Origin: Actinomycetes bacterium | GTDB lineage: Bacteria; Actinomycetota; Actinomycetes; Actinomycetales; Microbacteriaceae | Length of the DNA: 7,421 bases | Direction of reading: 5' to 3' | Assembly (NCBI GenBank): GCA_023428065.1 | Contig: JAEYZI010000081.1 | Span: forward strand, 1 to 7,421 | Shown: piece after piece, positions 1-6,793 of the stretch | How positions within the stretch are numbered: the stretch's first letter is position 1 | Layout of the letters: the number at the start of each line of letters is the position of its first letter | Notes under the pieces: generated by a model | The model's input: the letters and a program-made list of their open reading frames with translations, nothing else | Databases searched by the model: none | Told to the model about the DNA's origin: nothing | Position numbers and translations under genes: made by a program

Positions 1-1108
<1,108 letters not shown>

Positions 1109-1114
1109 GAATGG

Positions 1115-1120
1115 CCTCCT
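1115..1120 (-). promoter_or_regulatory. Ribosome binding site of secA
   Basis: A perfect AGGAGG on the minus strand ends 6 to 7 bases before the GTG at 1108. It is one of the two strongest Shine-Dalgarno sequences in the window and decides the secA start. Confidence 0.85.
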
Positions 1121-1139
1121 GTCCGGGTTTTCGGGCACG

Positions 1140-1177
1140 CCGAGGCGCCCTTGACCTCGACAGCCTAGCCGCCTCGG
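1140..1177 (-). repeat. 8-bp perfect inverted repeat in the hpf-secA gap, enclosing a possible -10 element
   Basis: The arms CCGAGGCG (1140-1147) and CGCCTCGG (1170-1177) are exact reverse complements separated by 22 bases. In a transcript reading from hpf into secA they could form an 8-bp GC-rich stem about 20 bases after the hpf stop. No T-run follows, so it is not a canonical intrinsic terminator. Within the loop, minus-strand TAGGCT at 1167-1162 fits an actinobacterial -10 (TAnnnT), but I find no good -35 at 17 to 19 bases. It could be a weak attenuator, an operator around a secA promoter, or chance in GC-rich DNA. Confidence 0.35.
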
Positions 1178-1196
1178 GGGTGTGAACGCCGTGTGT

Positions 1197-1853
1197 TCAG
1201 CGGGCTGCCAGGGCGGCGACCTCCGTGTCGAGCTTGATGACGCCGTAGTCCCAGCCCTTGCGGCGGTACACGACGCTCGGCTTGTCGGTGCGCGCGTCGA
1301 TGAAGAGGAAGAAGTCGTGGCCGACGAGCTCCATGCGGTCGACTGCCTCCTCGGGCGTCATGAGCTCGGCGGGGAACTCCTTCTCGCGGATGACGACGGG
1401 GCTCCAGTCCTCCTCCGCCGCCTCCTCCACCACCGGGATCGTGCCGGTCGCGACCTTCTCGATGACGTCGGCGGGCGCGGCCGAGACGGCGACCTGGCTG
1501 AAGCCGTCGGCGGCGGCCTCGCGCAGGGAGGTGGGCCGACGCATCCCGCGGTGCACCTTCTTGCGGTCCTTGGCCTGGCGGATGCGCTCGACGAGCTTGT
1601 CGTACGCGATGTCGAAGGCGGCGTACTTGTCGCTCGCCCCGGCCTCGGCGCGCACGATGGGGCCGGGTCCGATGAGGGTCAGCTCGACGCGGTCGTCGCC
1701 GCTCGAGCCGTTCGTCTCGTGGTGGCGGCAGAGCTTGACCTCGAGCGCGAGCGCGCGGGGTGCGAGCATCTCGACCTTGGCGGCCTTCTCGTCAACGTAA
1801 TCCTCGAAGCGGTCCGGGATTCCGACGTTGCGTCCGGTGATGGTGACATCCAT
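1197..1853 (-). CDS. hpf: Long-form ribosome hibernation promoting factor (HPF/RaiA family)
   Basis: HPF binds the 30S subunit where tRNA and mRNA sit. The long form also pairs ribosomes into inactive 100S dimers through its C-terminal domain, protecting them in stationary phase or stress. The 218-residue protein has the N-terminal S30AE fold (about 1-102: MDVTITGRNVGIPDRFEDYV, then KAAKVE and the region ending DKLVERIRQAKDRKK). A variable linker spans about 105-150, and the conserved C-terminal dimerisation domain about 153-210 contains EEAVDRMELVGHDFFLFID and the YRRKGWDYGVIKL signature. Length and two-domain layout are typical of the actinobacterial long form. I chose the ATG at 1853 because family proteins begin at this MDVTITGRN; a GTG at 1889 would add 12 residues but has no site at proper distance. 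The ribosome site for the ATG is modest (GAGG, 5 bases upstream). It has its own likely promoter over the end of comF and precedes secA. Confidence 0.96.
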   Translation of the reverse strand: MDVTITGRNVGIPDRFEDYVDEKAAKVEMLAPRALALEVKLCRHHETNGSSGDDRVELTLIGPGPIVRAEAGASDKYAAFDIAYDKLVERIRQAKDRKKVHRGMRRPTSLREAAADGFSQVAVSAAPADVIEKVATGTIPVVEEAAEEDWSPVVIREKEFPAELMTPEEAVDRMELVGHDFFLFIDARTDKPSVVYRRKGWDYGVIKLDTEVAALAAR

Positions 1854-1925
1854 GGCGACCTCGCTCGTCCGGCGCGAAGTGCCGCCCACGGGTCAGGCGG
1901 TCGTCTCCTTCACGCCTTTCCGCCC

Positions 1926-1954
1926 ACCGTAGTAGGGGCTCCCCGGGTTGTCAC
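1926..1954 (-). promoter_or_regulatory. Putative housekeeping-type promoter of hpf
   Basis: On the minus strand GTGACA (1954-1949, 5 of 6 matches to TTGACA) is separated by exactly 17 bases from TACGGT (1931-1926, fits TAnnnT). A start of transcription near 1919 would give a leader of about 66 bases before the hpf ATG. The -35 contains the TGA stop of comF. This is the best-matching promoter pair I found in the window, but it is a pattern match only. Confidence 0.5.
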
Positions 1955-1958
1955 CCGG
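1943..1958 (-). repeat. Short hairpin over the comF stop codon
   Basis: CCGGGT (1943-1948) and ACCCGG (1953-1958) are perfect inverted arms with a 4-base loop. In the comF transcript this makes a 6-bp, nearly all-GC stem-loop containing the stop codon. No T-run follows, so it could be a weak terminator at most. As DNA it is a palindrome lying over the -35 of the putative hpf promoter and could be an operator. Confidence 0.45.
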
Positions 1959-2646
1959 ATTTCACTGAAGGCCGAGTGTGAAGCGTGCGCTGCGGTGCGC
2001 GGCGCGGCGTCGCGGCGACCGCGAGCGCCCCGACGACCTCGCCTCCGGCCTCGCGGATGGCGCGCGCCGCCTCTGCGATCGTCGCGCCCGTCGTCACGAC
2101 GTCGTCGACGACGAGGAAGACGCGACCCGCGAGCGACCCGCGAGCGCGGTGCACGCCGCGGAGGTTCTCGGCGCGGTCGTCGCGGGCGAGGCCCTTCTGC
2201 GCGCGGTGCGGGCGCGCGGGGCGCAGCACGCGCGCATCGTGCAGACCCGCGCGCGCGAGCACGAGCCGTGCCGGGTCGTAGCCGCGGCGGCGGAAGGCGG
2301 CCCGTGTCGACGGCACGACGCACAGCTCGACTGCCTCGGGAATCGCCCCGTCCGTCCGCGCGAGCTCGCCTGCCGCGGCGAGGAGCGCGCCGAGCGGTGT
2401 CGCGAGCGTCGTGCGACCGTCTTTCGCGGCGAGCACGACGCGCTGCACGAGGTCGGCGTACTCGGCGCCCGCGTACACCGCGATGCCGCCGGGCGTCGCC
2501 GTGCGCACGGGCGCGGAGCCCGCGAGGCGGACGCGGCACGCTTCGCACAGCTCACGCCCGTCGGCGCCGCATCCCGCGCACGCGACGGGGAGCGCGAGGG
2601 CGAGCGCGTCGAGGAGCGCCTCGCGCACGAGAGTCCACACGGTCAC
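1951..2646 (-). CDS. comF: ComF-family phosphoribosyltransferase-like protein
   Basis: ComF proteins join a small N-terminal zinc ribbon to a type I phosphoribosyltransferase fold. In competent bacteria they are needed for DNA uptake, while in most Actinobacteria the function is unproven. The 231-residue product has the ribbon cysteines in CAGC (23-26) and CEAC (34-37), the family segment RRRGYDPARLVLARAG at about 119-134, and the PRPP-binding loop VFLVVDDVVTTGATI at 176-190 with both acidic residues (181, 182) and TTGAT. The core motifs are intact, so enzyme activity is possible, with substrate unknown. The start is the GTG at 2646; a second GTG two codons later (2640) is possible, and no clear ribosome site is seen for either. 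It lies 63 bases after lpqB and is probably read through from the mtrAB-lpqB operon. Its stop sits inside the likely hpf promoter. Confidence 0.92.
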   Translation of the reverse strand: MTVWTLVREALLDALALALPVACAGCGADGRELCEACRVRLAGSAPVRTATPGGIAVYAGAEYADLVQRVVLAAKDGRTTLATPLGALLAAAGELARTDGAIPEAVELCVVPSTRAAFRRRGYDPARLVLARAGLHDARVLRPARPHRAQKGLARDDRAENLRGVHRARGSLAGRVFLVVDDVVTTGATIAEAARAIREAGGEVVGALAVAATPRRAPQRTLHTRPSVKSG

Positions 2647-2709
2647 GCGCCGAGCGTGGCGGAGACCGACGCGGTGGCGGGGAGGGTGCGCGGCATCCGG
2701 GGACAGGGG

Positions 2710-4383
2710 CTACTGCTGCGTCGCGAGGAAGGACGCGACGATGCCCGTCGTCTGCCATCCGCCACTCGAGTTCCGCCGCCACACCGTGCCGTCGGCGGCC
2801 CGCGCCCGGATGCCGTCCGCGAAGTTGCCCCCCACGAGCTGGACGCCGCCCGCGAACGCGCCGAGGTTGTCGTGGCGTCCGCCGATCCGGTAGAGGTCGA
2901 CCTGCGTCTCGTCGCCCACCTGGGTGAGGGTGGCGACCGTCGACGCGTCCACCCACGCGGCGTCGAGGAGGGGCGCGGACGTCACGGTGAGGGCGAGCGG
3001 GTCGCCGAAGCCGATCGGCACACCCTGAGCGTCGCGGATGATGCCCACGAGCGTGAGGGCGGGCCCCGCGGGCCCGCGCGTGCCGACGAGCAGGCGCGAG
3101 CCGTCGCGCGAGACGTCGAGCGAGACGATCGCGCCGTCGATGCTCGCGGCGCCCAGCTCGTGCACGCCGCCGGCCCCGTCGATCGCGCGGATGCTGTCGG
3201 CGTCGGTCGCGACCGCCGACCACACGAAACCGTCGCGGTCGATGCTCGGGTCGACGAGCTCGGCGCGGCCGTCGACGAGCACGGGGTCGGCGTCGGCCGA
3301 CACCGACCACACGCCCTGCGCCGTGCGCACCGCGGCATGCGTGCCGTCGCGCGCGAGCGTGACGCCGAGCGCGCCGAGCGCCTCGACCCGCTCGCTCACA
3401 CCCGGGACCGGCGTCAGGGTGCTCGCCGTCAGGTAGCCGAAGCCGGCCTCCGCGAGCCCGAGCGGATCGGCGTTCACGAGATAGGTGGACTCCGCGGTCT
3501 GACCCGTCCCGGCCTCGACGGGGAACCCTCCCACGGTCACCTCGATCGACACGATGTCGCTCAGCGCGCTGAGGCTCAGCCGCAGCTGCTCCTGCATGCG
3601 CCAGCGGGCGTCCGCATCCCGGTTTGCGATGTCGCCCGTGAGCGCGACCGTCGCCCTGCCGGCGGACACCTCGACGCCGGGGTCGAGCTTCGTGCCCGAC
3701 GGGAAGGCCGTCGCGAGCACGCCCTTCTGGTACCAGGGCGAGGGGCCCGCGAGCAGCTCCTTCACGATGCGGTCGGCCCGCGACGCCGTGTTCGGGAACC
3801 AGCGCACGTCGGGCACGAGGCCGCGCCATCCCGGATCGAAGAAGTAGAGGGGGTAGGCGCCGAAGGTGCTCACGAAGCGCGCCGTCGTGAGGAGGATGCC
3901 GGAGGGCGCGCTCGAGATGCGCCACTCGCCGTCGGCGTTCTTCTGGAAGGTGTACGGCAGCTCCTGGAGCTCGCTGCGGGCGAGCTCGGTGTACACGCCC
4001 GTTCCGTCGACGACGGCCGCGACGCTCACCGTGACGGCGAGCTCGCCCTCGCCGACGGGCTCGGCGACGAGCGGGGTGTCGCTCACGAGCACGCGCGCCG
4101 TGGGCGACCACTCGGCACGGAAGTCGGCCGTGAGGAACTCGCGTGCGACCGAGTAGTTCTGCTGCGGTGCGCGCTGGGCGATGAGGAACCCGGTCAGCAG
4201 GCGGTCGGGGGTGTCGCCGGGCTGCGGGCCCTCGGCGAGCGTGAGGAGCTCGCCGCCGCCGTCGTCGGCGCCGATGTCGACCGACCCGACGGGGCCGCTC
4301 GTGGGGATGCCCGCGCAGCCGCCGAGGGCGAGCGCGAGGGCGACGAGAGCCGCGAGCCCGACGCGGGGGCGCCATCCGCTCAT
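2710..4383 (-). CDS. lpqB: LpqB lipoprotein, extracytoplasmic partner of the MtrB sensor kinase
   Basis: LpqB is a secreted lipoprotein reported in mycobacteria to bind the outer domain of MtrB and to affect MtrA phosphorylation, cell division and envelope integrity. The 557-residue protein starts with a lipoprotein signal peptide: basic WRPR, hydrophobic residues 8-20, and lipobox LGGC with the lipidated cysteine at 23. The mature N-terminal region (about 24-190) is followed by a GerMN-type domain at about 205-290, which includes RIVKELLAGPSPWYQKGV and the segment ending SIEVTVGGFPV. A C-terminal beta-propeller-like domain at about 330-550 contains DGTHAAVRT, SRDGSRLLV and DGTVWRR. Length is close to mycobacterial LpqB. 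I chose the ATG at 4383 because it places the signal peptide at the N-terminus and overlaps the mtrB stop as ATGA, showing translational coupling; a longer in-frame start at 4497 would bury the signal peptide. Confidence 0.96.
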   Translation of the reverse strand: MSGWRPRVGLAALVALALALGGCAGIPTSGPVGSVDIGADDGGGELLTLAEGPQPGDTPDRLLTGFLIAQRAPQQNYSVAREFLTADFRAEWSPTARVLVSDTPLVAEPVGEGELAVTVSVAAVVDGTGVYTELARSELQELPYTFQKNADGEWRISSAPSGILLTTARFVSTFGAYPLYFFDPGWRGLVPDVRWFPNTASRADRIVKELLAGPSPWYQKGVLATAFPSGTKLDPGVEVSAGRATVALTGDIANRDADARWRMQEQLRLSLSALSDIVSIEVTVGGFPVEAGTGQTAESTYLVNADPLGLAEAGFGYLTASTLTPVPGVSERVEALGALGVTLARDGTHAAVRTAQGVWSVSADADPVLVDGRAELVDPSIDRDGFVWSAVATDADSIRAIDGAGGVHELGAASIDGAIVSLDVSRDGSRLLVGTRGPAGPALTLVGIIRDAQGVPIGFGDPLALTVTSAPLLDAAWVDASTVATLTQVGDETQVDLYRIGGRHDNLGAFAGGVQLVGGNFADGIRARAADGTVWRRNSSGGWQTTGIVASFLATQQ

Positions 4384-5963
4384 GCCGCCACCTCCGTGTC
4401 GGGCGGGAGGGCGAGCGGCGACACGCCGCCGAGCTCCTCGCCGCGGTGCCGCGGGATCGTCAGCCGGAAGCAGCTGCCGGCCCCGAGCTCCGACCACACC
4501 GCGAGCTCGCCCCCGTGCACCGCGGCGTCCTCGAGCGAGATCGCGAGGCCGAGTCCCGTGCCGCCCGTCGTGCGCTGACGCGACGGGTCGGCGCGCCAGA
4601 AGCGGTCGAAGACGCGCTCCACATCGGCGGGGCTCATGCCGACGCCGTAGTCGCGCACGGCGATCGCGACGGCGCGCTCGTCGGAGTCGACGTAGACCAC
4701 GATCGGCTTCGACTCGCCGTGGTCGATCGCGTTGCCGAGCAGGTTCTGCAGGATCCGGCGGATGCGGCGCGCGTCGATATCGGCCTCGAAGTAGCCGCCC
4801 GGCGCGACGAGTCGGATCTCGCTCCCGCGCTCGCGCGCGAGAGGCTCGACGGCCGAGATCGACTCCTCGACGAGCCGCACGAGGTTGGTGGGGTCCGTCT
4901 CGAGCTCGACGGCACCCGCGTCGTAGCGGCTCATCTCGAGGAGGTCGGCGAGCATCGCCTCGAAGCGCTCGATCTGGGTGTGCAGGAGCTCGGCCGTGCG
5001 CGCCGTCGTCGGCGGGAAGTCCGCCCGCTGGTCGTAGAGCACGTCGCCCGCGAGTCGGATCGTGGTGAGCGGGGTGCGCAGCTCGTGGGAGACATCCGAG
5101 ACGAAGCGCTGCTGCACGCGCGAGAGGTCGGCGAGCTGGCGGATCTGCCGCTGCAGACTGTCGGCCATGCGGTTGAAGGAGCGCGCGAGGGTCGCGAGCT
5201 CGTCCTCGCCGCGCACCGGGAGCCGCTCCTCGAGGTCGCCGGCCGCGAGCTTCTCGGAGACGTCGGCCGCGACGCGCACGGGGCCCACGACGAGCCGCAC
5301 GACGAGATAGGCGACGCCCGCGAAGAGGCCGACGAGCGCGACGCCCGCGGCCACGAGGATGCCCTGCACGAAGTCGAGGGTCTGCTGCACGTCCGACAGG
5401 TCGTAGACGAGGTAGAGCTCGTAGCGCCCGGAGGTGATCGTGTCGATCGAGGCGCCCGTCGTGATGCCGGGCACGGCCCCCGACTCACGGGCGATCGCGA
5501 CGGGCTGCCACGCGACGGCGGAGCCCGCTTCCTCGACGACGGTGGCCCGGAGGTCCGTCGAGACGAAGCGCTGCGTGAAGTCGACGAAGCTTGCGCGGTT
5601 CTCGACGAGCACGGGCGCGTCCTGTCGCGCCGTGCGCAGGAGGGCGAGATAGCTCGCCGTCGTGGAGCGCTGCACGGCGTCGAGGGCGGAGTCGGCGGTG
5701 TCCTGCACGTCGGTCGCGTCGCCGAGCTCGGCGGCGTTCGTGAACATGCGCTGGGCCTGGTCGGCGGCGCGGCCGGACTCGGCGAGCACCTGGTCGCGGC
5801 GGGAGTCGAAGAGGTTGGTGCGCACCGAGGAGGAGATGACGATCCCGATGGCGGTCACGGCGAGCGCGGAGAGCAGCGCGGTGAGCGCGATCGTGCGCAC
5901 CCGCAGCGATCCGCGCCAGAGGTGCAACAGGCGTTCCCGCCAGGTGCGCCACTCCCACCGCAC
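4380..5963 (-). CDS. mtrB: Sensor histidine kinase MtrB
   Basis: MtrB is the membrane kinase that phosphorylates MtrA in response to envelope or osmotic conditions and to division-site cues. The 527-residue protein has a short basic cytoplasmic N-terminus, a first membrane segment at about 24-46, an extracytoplasmic sensor region of about 150 residues (47-198), and a second membrane segment at about 200-224. A HAMP linker (about 224-276) contains the motif LEERLPVRGEDELATLARSF. The kinase core is complete: H-box SDVSHELRTPLT with phospho-acceptor His293, N-box NLLGNAIDHG (407-416), G1 DYGVGM (439-443), F-box VFDRFWRAD (451-459) and G2 GGTGLGL (467-473). The GTG at 5963 is chosen because AGGAGG, overlapping the mtrA stop, lies 8 bases upstream. 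mtrA ends 12 bases before it and lpqB overlaps its stop by 4 bases, so the three are one operon. No key residue is missing. Confidence 0.98.
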   Translation of the reverse strand: MRWEWRTWRERLLHLWRGSLRVRTIALTALLSALAVTAIGIVISSSVRTNLFDSRRDQVLAESGRAADQAQRMFTNAAELGDATDVQDTADSALDAVQRSTTASYLALLRTARQDAPVLVENRASFVDFTQRFVSTDLRATVVEEAGSAVAWQPVAIARESGAVPGITTGASIDTITSGRYELYLVYDLSDVQQTLDFVQGILVAAGVALVGLFAGVAYLVVRLVVGPVRVAADVSEKLAAGDLEERLPVRGEDELATLARSFNRMADSLQRQIRQLADLSRVQQRFVSDVSHELRTPLTTIRLAGDVLYDQRADFPPTTARTAELLHTQIERFEAMLADLLEMSRYDAGAVELETDPTNLVRLVEESISAVEPLARERGSEIRLVAPGGYFEADIDARRIRRILQNLLGNAIDHGESKPIVVYVDSDERAVAIAVRDYGVGMSPADVERVFDRFWRADPSRQRTTGGTGLGLAISLEDAAVHGGELAVWSELGAGSCFRLTIPRHRGEELGGVSPLALPPDTEVAA

Positions 5964-5971
5964 GAGCGAGG

Positions 5972-5977
5972 CCTCCT
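5972..5977 (-). promoter_or_regulatory. Ribosome binding site of mtrB, overlapping the mtrA stop
   Basis: The last two bases of the mtrA TAG are the first two of AGGAGG, placed 8 bases before the mtrB GTG. The site suggests that ribosomes ending on mtrA re-initiate efficiently on mtrB. Confidence 0.85.
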
Positions 5978-6656
5978 AGGAGACGGCTCCCGCGCGGTAG
6001 CCGACGCCCCGCACGGTCGTGACGATGCGCGGGTTGTCGGGGTCGTGCTCGACCTTCGCCCGCAGGCGCTGCACGTGTACGTTCACGAGCCGCGTGTCGG
6101 CCTTGTAGTGGTAGCCCCACACCTGCTCGAGCAGCATCTCGCGCGTGAAGACCTGCTGCGGCTTCGCGGCGAGCGCGAGCAGGAGCTGGAACTCGAGGGG
6201 CGTGAGGTTGATCTTGGTGTCGCCCCGGCGCACCTCGTGACCCGCGACGTCGATCTCGAGGTCGCCGATCTGGATGCGCTCGCTCGTGTCGGGCAGTGCG
6301 GGGCGCAGGCGCGCCCGGATGCGGGCCACGAGCTCCTTCGGGTTGAACGGCTTCACGACGTAGTCGTCGGCCCCGGACTCGAGACCCTGCACGACATCCG
6401 TCGGCTCGCCCTTGGCCGTGAGCATGATGATGGGCACGCCCGACTCGCCGCGCACGGCACGGCAGACGTCGAGGCCGCTCATGCCGGGCAGCATGAGGTC
6501 GAGCAGGACGAGGTCGGGGCGGTCGTCGCGGAACGACGCGATGGCGGCGGGACCGTCGGCCGCGAAGAGGGGGTCGTAGCCCTCGCCGCGGAGGATGATG
6601 CCGATCATCTCGGCGATCGCGGGGTCGTCGTCGACCACGAGAATGCGCGCGTTCAT
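5976..6656 (-). CDS. mtrA: Response regulator MtrA (OmpR/PhoB family)
   Basis: MtrA is the DNA-binding partner of MtrB; in Actinobacteria it controls genes for cell-wall hydrolases, division, osmoprotection and replication initiation. The 226-residue protein has an intact receiver domain (1-118): acidic pocket VVDDDP (7-12), phospho-acceptor Asp53 in LLDLMLPG, Thr80 in MLTAKG and Lys102 in VVKPFNP. The winged-helix domain (about 127-222) carries LTPLEFQLLLALAAKPQQVFTRE, the recognition helix region DTRLVNVHVQRLRAKVE (187-203) and the wing VTTVRGVGYR. Length is within a few residues of mycobacterial MtrA (228). The ATG at 6656 gives the family N-terminus MNARILVVDDD; the frame is open further upstream, but that part is not MtrA-like. 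The ribosome site is weak: GAGG only 3 bases before the ATG, or GGAG about 12 bases before. It is the first gene of mtrA-mtrB-lpqB. Confidence 0.98.
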   Translation of the reverse strand: MNARILVVDDDPAIAEMIGIILRGEGYDPLFAADGPAAIASFRDDRPDLVLLDLMLPGMSGLDVCRAVRGESGVPIIMLTAKGEPTDVVQGLESGADDYVVKPFNPKELVARIRARLRPALPDTSERIQIGDLEIDVAGHEVRRGDTKINLTPLEFQLLLALAAKPQQVFTREMLLEQVWGYHYKADTRLVNVHVQRLRAKVEHDPDNPRIVTTVRGVGYRAGAVS

Positions 6657-6678
6657 GGACCTCGTTCGCTCCGTGTCT

Positions 6679-6688
6679 CCCCGCGGGG
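6679..6688. repeat. 10-bp perfect palindrome in the mtrA leader
   Basis: CCCCGCGGGG is self-complementary and lies between the putative mtrA -10 and the ATG, 23 bases before the start codon. It might be a regulator-binding site, but such short all-GC palindromes are common by chance in DNA of this composition. Confidence 0.25.
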
Positions 6689-6710
6689 CGGGGCCGTTTC
6701 GCTTTCGCCC

Positions 6711-6739
6711 AGAGTAGTCGGATGCGGGGCGGTGGTCGC
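6711..6739 (-). promoter_or_regulatory. Putative promoter of the mtrA-mtrB-lpqB operon
   Basis: On the minus strand TACTCT (6716-6711) fits the TAnnnT -10 pattern. Seventeen bases upstream is GCGACC (6739-6734), which keeps only the central GAC of TTGACA. Transcription would start near 6704 and leave a leader of about 48 bases. The -10 lies in one of the few less GC-rich spots of this gap. The -35 is poor, so an activator or another sigma factor is possible. Confidence 0.4.
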
Positions 6740-6793
6740 TTCGGCGGTTCGTCGGTGGGGCCTGGCGTGGCGCTCCGGCGTGGGGCGCCGTGC

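Noticed and set aside
1182..2927. 581-residue plus-strand open frame opposite hpf and comF
   Set aside because: Its second half is nearly all Arg, Ala, Pro and Ser, typical of a shadow frame.
4384..4497. Longer lpqB start at 4497
   Set aside because: It would place 38 residues, translated from inside mtrB, before the signal peptide. The ATGA overlap at 4383 gives a proper lipoprotein N-terminus.
1978..4578. 866-residue plus-strand open frame opposite comF, lpqB and the end of mtrB
   Set aside because: It is Arg/Ala/Gly/Asp/His-rich with no recognisable domain and lies wholly antisense to genes with clear family motifs. Such frames arise from GC-rich codon third positions.
6769..6789. GGCGC...GCGCC inverted repeat after the HNH stop as a terminator
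   Set aside because: Only a 5-bp stem with an 11-base loop and no T-run; expected by chance at this GC content.
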